A program made the translations under genes and the position numbers. A DNA stretch of 64,000 bases, taken from assembly GCA_022829145.1 (NCBI GenBank), contig CM040764.1:9258049-9322048 (forward strand), written 5' to 3'. This DNA is from Albula goreensis. Its lineage: Eukaryota; Chordata; Actinopteri; Albuliformes; Albulidae. Below the pieces are notes generated by a model. The model made no database searches, was not told the DNA's origin, and saw only the letters and a list, made by a program, of their open reading frames with translations. Shown piece by piece: positions 39,175-49,300 of this stretch (position 1 is the stretch's first letter; every line of letters begins with the position of its first letter).

Positions 39175-42100
39175 GTAAGATCCAATAAGAGAATATACAA
39201 AAAAACGTATTTGTAATGATACCAAAGTCAGTATAATGCATTGGGTCGAATGATTCAGTTATCCCATCCATTGCTAGATATCGCGGAACGCTGTTGACGG
39301 CTTTCTAGCAAGCTATCCTCTTGAGTAGTGCGTCCGGATGAGGAGGCATTTAACCCTGTGGTCTTGATATCGAAAATGTGCCAGGTATTTAGTCAACCAA
39401 CTCGCTAAACAGTAGTCGCTAAATCCTTGGCGTCTCAGTTAAATCTCGTATAGAATAACTAATGGATGGTTGTTTCATCTGTGCAATGACTCGTGGTGAG
39501 TTTGCAGTCCGAATTTAGATAAGCATAAGGTTGCGCTGTTTTTGCTAGCTGCATGGATCATACCAAGCACACCAGGCCAATGATAAATGCAAGCCCGACA
39601 GAAATCTAATTTGTCATTTTGTTTTACTTCAAGTTCCTGCAGTTATTGATTTTATGGACATTTATAGAATTAAACTTGTTACTGGCTTGTTCCTCGCTGA
39701 AATGTGGAATGCGGCGCAGATTTAGCTCATGTTTGGGGATTGTTTATCTTCTGCGGAATATATGAAATGACAAATGAGTCGGACTTAATCACAAATTAAG
39801 GGCCATAATGTACTGTTTCTTGTGCGATTCTTATTGCTGACATTGGCTGCTTAGAGTAGGTCGGGTGAGTGTAATGTTCATTTGACATTCACCAGAAATG
39901 CCCTCTCTACCTGTGTGCTTCTGTAACGATTTCGGTTTGCATTTCAGTTGGGTCTCAGGCGGAGTCTGCCCCTGCTGTCGGCCTCTTATATCTCCACTTC
40001 CAACATAACTCAAGTCTATCGGATATGTGGGTCCCCCCGAGTTTCTTCGCAGGTATGAAACACAATAATGGCATCTAAGAAAAGTTAAAGTAGTAGATCT
40101 GGGCACCAGTGCAGAATGATGGTGCCTGTCACTCTGTGTGTAATTTTGTGTACAATGGCTCAGATATTTATGCATTCTTTGTTTCTCATGAATGCTTGTT
40201 TTTGTAGCTGTTGAATGCTTGTTGATTGCATAGACTAATTTACTTTTCCCTGTTATCTGTCTCTGTACTGTATATTACTGTGTTTTAAAGACTGAAAAGT
40301 ATAATCATGCCTTTTGACTATGTGCAACAGTAATAAATGAGTCTAGATTTGACCTTGAAAAGTCAGAGAAAACATGAATCATTCCTGTGCTGGGAGTCTT
40401 GATTTCCGTGTCCATGTGTGAAGGTGCGCTACATGTCTGGGGGTGGAGGTGCCCGGAAGGGATTTTTGGGGGAGTTTGTGGACAACCTGAAGCAGGAGCT
40501 GAACAAGAACAAAGAGATGAAGGAGAACATCAAGAAATTCCGAGAGGAAGCCAAAAAGCTGGAGGACTCCGAGGCCCTCAGACAGGCCAGGAGAAAATAC
40601 GTGAGTGAGGGCCCTCTGCCTCCGCTAAAATCTCAAACATGAACAGAGTTTCCCAAACTCAGTCATAACTAAGTGTAAGATGGCCTACATTCCAACCATT
40701 ATTGCAATTCCACAAATGCAGTTAAACTGTTAGTTGTTTTAAATTAAATAATTTTAATTTCTAATGTAATGACCTTCATATTTTCAGAAACATATTTATT
40801 CTTAAGAACTTTTCATCTCTCAGATCACTTCTCAGATGACTAATAATTCAGGCACCAGCTCTGGATTGTGTTATTTTATGTAATAGCATACTTATTATTT
40901 ATGTATTTTTTGTTCATGGTTTACATTACATAATGTGCTTAGACTCTATCTGGATTTCTTTCGATCCTGCCAATGCTTCTCTGGCTCTCTGTCACAGAAA
41001 TCCATCGAGTCTGAAACAGTGAAGACTTCTGAGGTGCTGAAGAAGAGGCTGGACACACTGTCTGAAACAGTGAAGGAGGTGAGTCCTCACAGCTGCCATG
41101 GTAACCAGCCCATTTCACAGCCAGTGTGTTCTACTGAGACAAGAGATTGTTGATGAGGGGGAAGAGATTCTGACTGAAACTGCATTGCATCTGCCGTGGC
41201 AAAAACTAAAAATAGCTCTGGACAGATTCTGAATAATTTATTAGACATATAAGCACTTCTGAATCAAGATTAAGTTTCCAGTTTGACAGTGTCCCGTTTT
41301 TGACTGCAGGGCCTGGAGGAGGTTGGCCGTTCTGACCTGGGGAGGAAGATCAAGGAGGGTGTGGAAGAGGCAGCCAAGACGGCCAAGCAGTCGGCCGAGT
41401 CCGTGTCCAAAGGCAGTGAGAAGCTGGGGAGGACCGGCGCCTTCAGGGCCATATCACAGGCAAGACCTGGAGTCCCAAAGTCATTAAGTTTCTTAAGAGG
41501 GAGTGCTGATCTAGGATCAGGTTTTTCCTGTCCTTATCCTGGCCTTACCAATCATGAGCCAAAACATGGAACTGACCTGAGGCCAGCTCTAACTCTAAGT
41601 ATGGGCATCAGGGCTCTTTATCCTGCAAAACTTAAAACTAAAACTAGAAGGAACAGAAACATGATGTCCCTTCAACATAATGCTATTGACCTACTGTAGG
41701 TTCCTTGAAACACCCCTTGTGCTTTCAGATGTGTTTTTCGGTGGTCATTGTTCTCATTTGGTATCTTTTTATCAAGGGCATGGAAACTGTGAAGAAAGAG
41801 ATTGATGACCTGGGCCAAAGCGGGTCCGTACCGAGCCCCATCCCGTTTGAGGATGAGGACGGACTTCTCCTCCAAGGGCCCAGGGGCCCATGCCAGAGTC
41901 TTCGAGGTCAACGAGTACGTCCTGGACTTTAAAATCAGTTTGGAAAGATGGCAATAAATCCAGTCTAAAACTGACAGGCTGCTGGGAGAGCTGTTGTATT
42001 AAGGCACGGTTCCCATATGTGAATGGGCTGCTGGGTTGGGTTTTGAGACTATGCTGTCTGTGCCCATTGCCCAAAGTGAGACTTGTAAGTGGTTAAAGCT

Positions 42101-44971
42101 TCACTCTGGGAGAGATGGGATTTAGCCGGGAGGCATGTCCATCACTCACAGCTCATTAGCACCCTCTGCTGGCCAGTTGGGCTCCCACAGTCTGCCTGCA
42201 GAAACCTACACATGAATTGACTTACTCCCATTCATGTCTGTGCAATTTCAACATGAAACATTTCAGCAAAAAGCATGTGCATGTCTGCTCTCTCCCCAGT
42301 TGGTAGTAGAGGTTGGAACGATGGGCCCAGTCAGTGAACAGGACAGGCCATTCCAGATTGGAAGAAAAATTGGGAAAAAGTTTTAAAAGACTTACACAAA
42401 TTCACAAAATCTTACACTGCATAAAGGACTGTTTGTGCAGGCTGTGTCAATGTCACACCATTTTACCACCTAATGGTGATATCGGACATGAGGAAAAAGC
42501 ATTTCTATTCATCTGGCCGTTTTATTGAACTATATTGTTTTAATACATTGTGTTTAATACACATATGTTTATTTTTATGCTGATAAATCAGGTAAAATGC
42601 AGGGCAGTTGACAGATTGACTCAGGTAGTTGTCACAGAGGAAACTCAGGGAATGTGTTTTTTCCCCCAGAGAGGCAATGGGGGTGGTGCTGCACAAGGAC
42701 TCCAAATGGTACCAGCAGTGGAAAGACTTCAAGGACAACAACATGGTTTTCAACAGTAAGACACCCATGGATGAATGCATAGCACCCTCTTCTTCTGTCA
42801 TATACTCCTCCCTCACTTCCCCTCTCTCTGTCTTGCTCCAGGGTTCTTTGAAATGAAGATGAAGTATGACGAGAGTGACAATGCGCTGATCAGGGCAACG
42901 CGCAGTGTCACGGACAGAGTTACAGATCTGATCGGTAGAGTATCTCACCTGCCTTTTCAACACTCACGGTTCTTAAGGTACTCACCATAAGACAGGCAGC
43001 AGTTCTCCCACCCAGCCTCGTGTTTTAGATGCTCAGATGTTGCATGCATGCACAAGCGTTAAACAGGCTTGTGTTTCCGTGTTTCCGAAGGCGGGCTGTT
43101 CTCCAAAACGGAGATATCCGAGGTGCTGACTGAGATCCTGAGGGCTGATCCCAACTTTGACAAGGACTCCTTCCTGAAACAGTGTGAACACGATATTATC
43201 CCTAACGTGCTGGAGGTGAGCACGACACGTGCAGTTTATTTCAAACGCAATAAAAATGCCTTTTAAAAACCTTCATCCTGCTCTAAACGATTGTTGATAA
43301 ATATAATGAAAGTATCTTTGTATTGTGGCGTTTGACATTCCCGCTTCTTCCTCTGTTGTCTCTCGGTCTCTCCAGGCAATGATTCGTGGAGAGCTGGAGG
43401 TCCTCAAGGACTGGTGCTATGAAGCCGTAAGTGCCTTCAACTTTTTTTTAATAAGATGTAACTCTTTATTCCACAGTGTACATTTGTTGCAGTATTCTCA
43501 AATACATTATCTGTGAAACATTTTTGAAGGGTGCTTTTCTGTCTTGACATTGTGGTGCTTAATCAGTTTCAGGAATATTGTGTGTTGAGTTTTTTTTTCC
43601 TCTTGAAGTTCGCTGATGCGTGAGTGTCTTTTGACCCTTCTGATTTGCCGTAGACTTACAGTCAGCTGGCACACCCAATCCAGCAAGCCAGGGCAATGGG
43701 CTTACAGTTCCATTCTAAGATCCTGGACATCGACAACATTGATGTGAGTCTATCTGACCAATCACAGATACTTCCTGGTTTGAAGTCTTCCTCCAGTCTT
43801 ATAATCCTTCATTCCACATGAGTGTTAGGGGTAATCCATAGCAGCTGCTCTGCCTCTGTGTTATTCAGTTTACTTTGCACATTTAGCTTCGTTCTAGATT
43901 TGTGTTGTTTTCCTTTGTCACTTCTGTCTCCCTCAACTATAATCCCCTTTTTGTCTTTTCATTGTATTCCAGCCTTTCATGTTATCTTTGGGTTTTTTTT
44001 TTTTTTTTTTTAAATCAATGTGCATATTTTTGTTTCGTTTCAAAGTCAAAAGTGATCTCGTAGCTTGAGCAGCCTGTCTGACTGTAGCTCGTTCTCCTCT
44101 GTGTGTCCCAGCTGGCCATGGGGAAGCTGATGGAGCAGGGTCCTGTGCTTATCATCACGTTCCAGGCCCAGCTGGTCATGGTGATCCGCAACACCAAAGG
44201 GGACTTGGTGGAGGGCGACCCGGTGAGTGCGTCCAAAAATGGGGAGGGCTGGATGGGTGTGGTGTCCTGTGCTGTAAAAAACATCTTTGTAGTTTGGGGC
44301 GGGGTTTGGTTCAGGTACATACATAAATAGACAGGAGTTTGTAATTCCTCAGTTACCATTTCCTCGATATTAAAACTATACTAAACGATACGGAACTATA
44401 CATAACCATACTAAAACAATACAAAAAAAATTAGCTGCTGCAGAAACACAACTAGGAAGTGCTCCATTCTCTCTGTGCCTTATTAACATAGCTGTGATCA
44501 GGAGAGGGTAGAGAATTAGCTCCCAAGCTGCAGGTCAGGGTGGTACTTGGAAGGGGGTTGGAGATTACAAAATGACTTCCCATTTACAGCTATGAAATTA
44601 AGCTCTGTACGTTTAATCCTACATGGACACAGTACTTGGTAGTGTCCATGCAGCTGTTTTGACATTTTACAAGTATTTTAATTTCCTATTTGAATATAAT
44701 AGGGAATATTCTAATAGGCAGAGTGGTCCACAGGAAATGCTTTTGTGAATTAAAAGGGCTCAGAAATCCTGATCTATGGGGGATTTGAGAGCCCCCATTA
44801 TCTCTGGTTCCTTTCCCTCTGTTGACTCTGGCGCGCTCTGCTGGCCGACAGGAGAAAGTGCTGCGGATGCTGTATGTGTGGGCGCTGTGCCGGGACCAGG
44901 AGGAGCTGAACCCAGACGCAGCCTGGAGGCTGCTGGACATCTCTGCCTCCAGCACTGAACAGGTCCTCTGA
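39145..44971 (+). CDS. timm44: TIMM44, mitochondrial import inner membrane translocase subunit (frameshift in exon 6 as assembled)
   Basis: Tim44 sits on the matrix face of the inner membrane and tethers mtHsp70 to the TIM23 channel to drive presequence import. Thirteen coding exons: 39145-39174, 39948-40052, 40424-40600, 40998-41078, 41310-41459, 41777-41914, 42670-42755, 42842-42934, 43091-43215, 43376-43426, 43654-43743, 44112-44222, 44852-44971. Total 1,357 bases, one more than a multiple of three; without the extra base the product would be 451 aa (human is about 452). The N-terminus (MAASLCQCYQLGLRRSLPLL) is a presequence rich in Arg/Ser/Leu. Residues 55-200 are charged and helical (KEMKENIKKFREEAKK). 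Residues 290-445 form the Tim44 C-terminal domain (YSQLAHPIQQAR, GPVLIITFQAQLVMV). All other exons are intact, so this looks like a working gene with one lesion or assembly error. Confidence 0.96.
39948..40052 (+). CDS. timm44: TIMM44 exon 2 (presequence)
   Basis: 35 codons, phase 0/0: LGLRRSLPLLSASYISTS to CGSPRVSSQ. Ser/Arg/Leu-rich with no acidic residue, as expected for a matrix-targeting presequence. The acceptor is catttcag and the donor is CAG/gtatga. Confidence 0.88.
40424..40600 (+). CDS. timm44: TIMM44 exon 3
   Basis: 59 codons, phase 0/0. It starts VRYMSGGGGARKGFLGEF and continues into the charged helix NLKQELNKNKEMKENIKK, ending RRKY. Presequence cleavage probably falls near RYM/SGG. 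KGFL, LKQEL and NKEMKE match Tim44 orthologues. Confidence 0.94.
40998..41078 (+). CDS. timm44: TIMM44 exon 4
   Basis: 27 codons, phase 0/0: KSIESETVKTSEVLKKRL to SETVKE. The acceptor is tgtcacag and the donor is GAG/gtgagt. Confidence 0.94.
41310..41459 (+). CDS. timm44: TIMM44 exon 5 (ends at a GC donor)
   Basis: 50 codons, phase 0/0: GLEEVGRSDLGRKIKEGV, EEAAKTAKQSAESVSKGS, RAISQ. The protein continues in orthologues exactly after this Gln, so the donor must be CAG/gcaaga, a GC-AG intron. Confidence 0.92.
41777..41914 (+). CDS. timm44: TIMM44 exon 6, carries +1 frameshift
   Basis: It opens in phase 0 as GMETVKKEIDDLGQSG. Downstream, family-like sequence (PYRAPSRLRMRTDFSSK, ARVFEVNE) continues in the next frame. 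The exon must end with two bases of a split Glu codon (GA/gtacgt), which requires a length of 2 modulo 3, yet it is 138 bases. The single extra base lies within about 41820-41828 (cgggtccg). Read literally, the frame stops at TGA 42849-42851 in exon 8 after about 258 residues. Confidence 0.9.
42670..42755 (+). CDS. timm44: TIMM44 exon 7
   Basis: Completes the split Glu, then EAMGVVLHKDSKWYQQWK and NNMVFN, ending one base into Arg256 (A/gtaaga). It follows the tract tttttccccccag. Confidence 0.93.
42842..42934 (+). CDS. timm44: TIMM44 exon 8
   Basis: Completes Arg256, then FFEMKMKYDESDNALIRA, RVTDLI and one base of Gly287 (G/gtagag). The intact frame matches Tim44; in the frame left by the exon 6 indel this exon gives the premature TGA. 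Confidence 0.93.
43091..43215 (+). CDS. timm44: TIMM44 exon 9
   Basis: Completes Gly287: GLFSKTEISEVLTEILRA to CEHDIIPNVLE, phase 0 end (GAG/gtgagc). Start of the folded Tim44 C-terminal domain. Its acceptor (gtgtttccgaag) is weak. Confidence 0.94.
43376..43426 (+). CDS. timm44: TIMM44 exon 10
   Basis: 17 codons AMIRGELEVLKDWCYEA, phase 0/0. The acceptor is tctccag and the donor is GCC/gtaagt. Confidence 0.93.
43654..43743 (+). CDS. timm44: TIMM44 exon 11
   Basis: 30 codons, phase 0/0: TYSQLAHPIQQARAMGLQ to LDIDNID. Highly conserved core of the Tim44 domain. The acceptor is ttgccgtag. Confidence 0.95.
44112..44222 (+). CDS. timm44: TIMM44 exon 12
   Basis: 37 codons, phase 0/0: LAMGKLMEQGPVLIITFQ, AQLVMVIRNTKGDLVEGD, P. 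Beta-strand core of the Tim44 domain. The donor is CCG/gtgagt. Confidence 0.95.
44852..44971 (+). CDS. timm44: TIMM44 exon 13 (stop)
   Basis: 39 codons plus TGA: EKVLRMLYVWALCRDQEE, LNPDAAWRLLDISASSTE, QVL. The acceptor is ctggccgacag. The ending closely matches human TIMM44 (STEQIL). Confidence 0.95.
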   Translation, partial: EKVLRMLYVWALCRDQEELNPDAAWRLLDISASSTEQVL

Positions 44972-45017
44972 GAGGAGGGAGAGAGACTGAGAATGGACTG
45001 GAGCAGACAGGCTTGGC

Positions 45018-45158
45018 CAGCACACACATACACACACATACACACACATAAGCAGACAGACAGACACAAACACATACACACACTCCCTCTCTCTCTCAAA
45101 CACACACACACACACAAACACACGCACACGTGCACATACACACATAGACAGACAGACA

Positions 45159-45194
<36 letters not shown>

Positions 45195-45332
45195 AACACA
45201 CACGCACGCGTGCACATACACACATAGACAGACAGACACAAACACATACACACACTCTCTCTCACTCACACACACACATAAGCATACATGTATACACACA
45301 CGCAGACAGTACATGTGCGCACGTACACACTC

Positions 45333-45367
<35 letters not shown>

Positions 45368-45370
45368 GCA
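45018..45370. repeat. (CA)n block with higher-order repeat units
   Basis: CA tracts interspersed with GACA and CTCT units. The phrase gtgcacatacacacatagac followed by agacagacacaaacac occurs near 45130 and again near 45211, and 'agacacaaacacatacacac' occurs near 45061 and 45234, so larger modules have been duplicated. It starts about 45 bases after the TIMM44 stop. The open frames here are artefacts. Confidence 0.9.
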
Positions 45371-46142
45371 CACTCGCGCCCTGTCCTGTGCACTGCTTGG
45401 GGGAACCTGCAGGATGGACCAGTGCTGGTAGCCCTGTGACGCCTGACAGCCTCCTGGGACCAGACTGGACCGGGCCTGTCCACAGACTGAGTGGATCAGA
45501 GGGAACACTTGTGTGGAATGGATCAATGGAAGGTGCTTTCATCAAGCGATACATGACTATGCACCAGGCTCCTCCCCCCCATCTCCCACCTTCCAGTCCA
45601 TTACATTAAGTCAGGGTGTGTCCAATCAGATGGGAGTTGGATGGGAAAAGCTTCAGAGGTCACATGTTCTGTTGGTGGCACGGGTCTGAAATGGAGGGCC
45701 AAAGTCGTCGAAAAGTTATTTCCAATATTTATGTGAAAACATGTCTGTAGATAAAGATTCCTGCCCTGCTGTCTGCACAGAAGACAGAAATATGTATAAA
45801 CAAGACTTAAACAAATTCACTTAAAACAGTCTTTACGTATATGTTTACTTTATCGTTAAATACAGCCTTTTTCATTTCTGACTACCATTAAATAGTGACA
45901 AGATGTGGCTGTTCTAAAACTCAGAACTGATTATAATGTAGGCTAGATATCATATAAGTTAATCATAGATCAGATACATGTTAGCACTGTGAACCATGCT
46001 CAAAGCAGCTCTGTTTTGTCTGCCCTTCATATCTCTGTGGGTGTGGTTTGGATGTGGTGGAATATGGCACGTTACTCTGGTGATAGACGCTCAGCTGTGG
46101 GTGTGACACTTTCATTTTGGCAGCTGGTTAAGGTCCACCATT

Positions 46143-46200
46143 TTACAGTTACATTACATTCAGCCATTTAGCAGTGCTCTTGTCCAGAGCGATTAGCACA
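46143..46200 (-). mobile_element. Truncated SINE tail
   Basis: gttacattacattcagccat then ttagcagtgctcttgtccag and agcgattagcac is a diverged copy of the tail of the SINE at 13531-13745, in the same orientation. The tRNA-like head is missing. Confidence 0.65.
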
Positions 46201-46330
46201 GGACCATTTTGTGAAATGTCATGAAGTCTTGCCAAAACCGTGGTGCTGAACTTAAACAATGAAGGTGCAAATACCTGTACAAAAAACTCCTGCTGTGTTC
46301 AGACTAGGCTATGTGCTGTATAATAAATAT

Positions 46331-49300
46331 ATAATATATAAAGAATAAGTTATACAATAACCATCTTGAGTGTTCATACAAAACAGGCCACTCCATAGAA
46401 ACTGCTGTTCATGGTCTCCATGTTCTCAAAGCCCTGTTAAAATGTAAAACACAGCAAATAAGGGTCCAGCGCCTGTTGTGTCCATGGTATTGTGCATGGT
46501 CTCTGTTGTTCGTTACTTTGTGTTCTTTAACTGGACTGGAGTTGGATTTGATCCTTTATGTTGTACTTACCTCACCAGGGCTGAAGAAAGTAGACCCCTA
46601 CTGGTCACTGGGTACTGCAAGTGTTGGCTCTTTGCTGTGTCAGACCATCAGATTAAAACTCATGACAATTTTTTTTTTTTAAATCAGGTGTCTTATTTTG
46701 TTGAATTTGTTGAAATTGTATGACTTTCTTGACAGTAAACCTCGTATTGCCTCTGGGAAATCACTCCTTATACAGAAAGCTGTGCATATGTGTAACCAAT
46801 TGTACATCTGTCTGAATATGTCATGTACTAGTCAGAACACATTACATTAAAAATGGTTATGGTTTTGGTCAAAACCTTTGGTTAGCGGGGGCTGCTGCCC
46901 TCTAAGAGCAGGCTGGTGGGCCCCTGGTCTCAGTGCTCAACTCCCCAACCAAATTACCGGCCTCCACCCCCAGACCGCTGATGGACAGTCAGCCATCACC
47001 ACAGGGAAACATCCCCCAGCGGTGTTTGTCCTGGTGAAGAGAGCTGTTACACGCGTGCTAATTACATTTACTCACATGAGGTGGGAGGTGACCAGGCCGG
47101 CCAGCTCTCCCCACTGAGGGGAAATTCACAGTAACAGCAGAAAAGTTTCTGGTTTGAAACTAACTTTCCGTTGTGTCGGTTTTCGCAGGTCGCGCTGCCA
47201 TGCTGCGTGGTGCCGGCTGTGGAGCGTGGCTCTTCCACGTTTCTAGCTGCCTGTTAATTACGCTCCTGCTGTGAGCCCGCAGAGGGGGACCCCAGTGGGG
47301 GGCGCCAGTGAGCCACACCAATTATTCATGCAGCATTACTAAATGAATTACATAATTACACCCCTCAGTGCAGACAGTCTCACTGTTTACCTTAAGGGCC
47401 AAAGCCTCCCTACCTTACACATATGAAACAGCCCATGTTGTCTGCTTATTATGCAACAGTCGAGAGCGAGAGTTTTTCTGCACTGTTTGAGAAGTCACCC
47501 AATCCTTGAAGCGTGAATATAAATGAACAGCATGACATTTTGTTCTAATCGTTGAATAATGGATTCAAACAGAAAATGACTCTGTTTTTAAAATGGCATG
47601 GACTCTGTTAAGCAATGCAAAAAAAAAAAAAAAGCTGTTCTGTTATTTTGGCACAGCTTGGGTTGTGGCTACTATACCAGAGTGCCAGGATGACTAATGC
47701 AGTCACTCGGGTGACTGTGAGGATCTGTGTGGCCGCTTTCTAGTCAGCAGCAGTGTGAAAAGCAGAGACTGGAACATAATCTAGCCTTCTTACTGGCAGG
47801 AATATGCGTGGGAAATACAAATCCACTACTTGAGCAGTAAAATAACACAATCGCACATTGGTGGAGCTGTGTGGAGACAATACTCGGTAATAGTACTGGG
47901 TATGGGTTGGTTATGTGTGCCAAGGAAACAAGACGCCATTTCATACGACTCGTTCCTTAAGTATCAAACAAAGTTTTAATTTGATGTATTCCATTCAATT
48001 ACACCTTAACGTTACAGTCTGCCACTTGTTGCACAAACACGGCCTTTTTTCTAATTATCGTTATCAATTATGTATCACCTTCATTCTTACTGGAGCCGAG
48101 GATCTGATTAGCTGTTTGGTTCATTTTAACAACGCCGTCAATCTTATGTTTAATTTCACGTTGTCTTGAAAAATCACAATTTGCATTTTTATGTATTTTA
48201 TTTACCTTTCATTTCCCTTGTATCAATTATTCAAAGTTACTCTGAAAAAATAATGAAAATCATTAATAACTAAAAGCAAAGCAGTCAGACGATTTCCATG
48301 TGATGAAAATGCATTCTTTATTCCTGTTGACTACGTTTTCAGGAGTGAGTAGGTCTGTGCACCAGATTCTATATTAGTTTTTCAGTTACCAGTTGATTCA
48401 TGGCAGATTATAAATGTTGATGTAAGTGGTTAAGTATTGTCACATTCTGAGAAAACCGCCTCACTAACTGCCTCAGTGGAAGAGTTGTTACATACTTACT
48501 GCAAATATGATTATTAACTGTAAACAGGCCCTAAAAATTCAATGTCACAATAACTTCTTAAAAACAGCTATCAGCAGGGGGTAGTGAAGAGGGATTCAAA
48601 CTCAGTCTTATGGACCAATTATGTGTGCTTGGGATGCAATGTGTGATTTCAAACTGACCATAATTACAACCCCTGAACTGTGACAAGCTGTCTGTTATTC
48701 TTAATTACTCTACCCTGACAATTTTAATGTCTCCTGACGGCTGATTTTCCCTGCAGAGGTCACCTTATTTCTGAAATAGCTATGGATTTTTAGCCCATTA
48801 AAGGGATATTGCAGTTTGATGGAGCTATATGCAATCTTTACCTCAGTATGAACTCATAAGCTGCCAGTCAATGACACCAGTTGACCCTGTGATCTGTAGT
48901 CATGACCGGCTTTGTGCCTTTTCTCTCAGCCCATTCACTTTGCAAACAGACTCTAAAAAACCATTTTTCCAACGCATATCCGAACTCCATCAACACAGGT
49001 CCTAATTACACTGGAATCTGCTGAACCACGAAAAAAAAGCCTTTATGAAATATTTACATTTTATCAAACGTTTACCTGAAAACCTTCAAACAAAGAAAGT
49101 GATTCACAGTTATGAAGAACTGGGGGGAGGCTAATATAATCCATGAATGGCTCGACGTTACAGCTTTCCAAGTCTAACAAAAGGCCAAACGAAAGCCAAG
49201 GTAATGCATTACGTACTCATTATATTACGCGCTGGTACTTAGGGTGAAGGGTGAGGTTTGGAGCATGCCATTGTGAGGTGGGATGGCTGGATCTGCTTGC

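Larger units (their letters stand above)
44972..46330 (+). other. timm44: TIMM44 3' UTR
   Basis: It begins with a 350-bp CA-rich block and continues as ordinary sequence. The first canonical AATAAA is at 46322-46327; weaker ATTAAA forms occur at about 46651 and 46847. The transcript end is uncertain. A reverse SINE tail sits at about 46143-46200. Confidence 0.45.

Noticed and set aside
44686..45554. Open frames of 150-190 codons on the - strand and 148 codons on the + strand
   Set aside because: Cys/Val or His/Thr repeats from the CA block in the TIMM44 3' UTR, plus shadow of TIMM44 exon 13.
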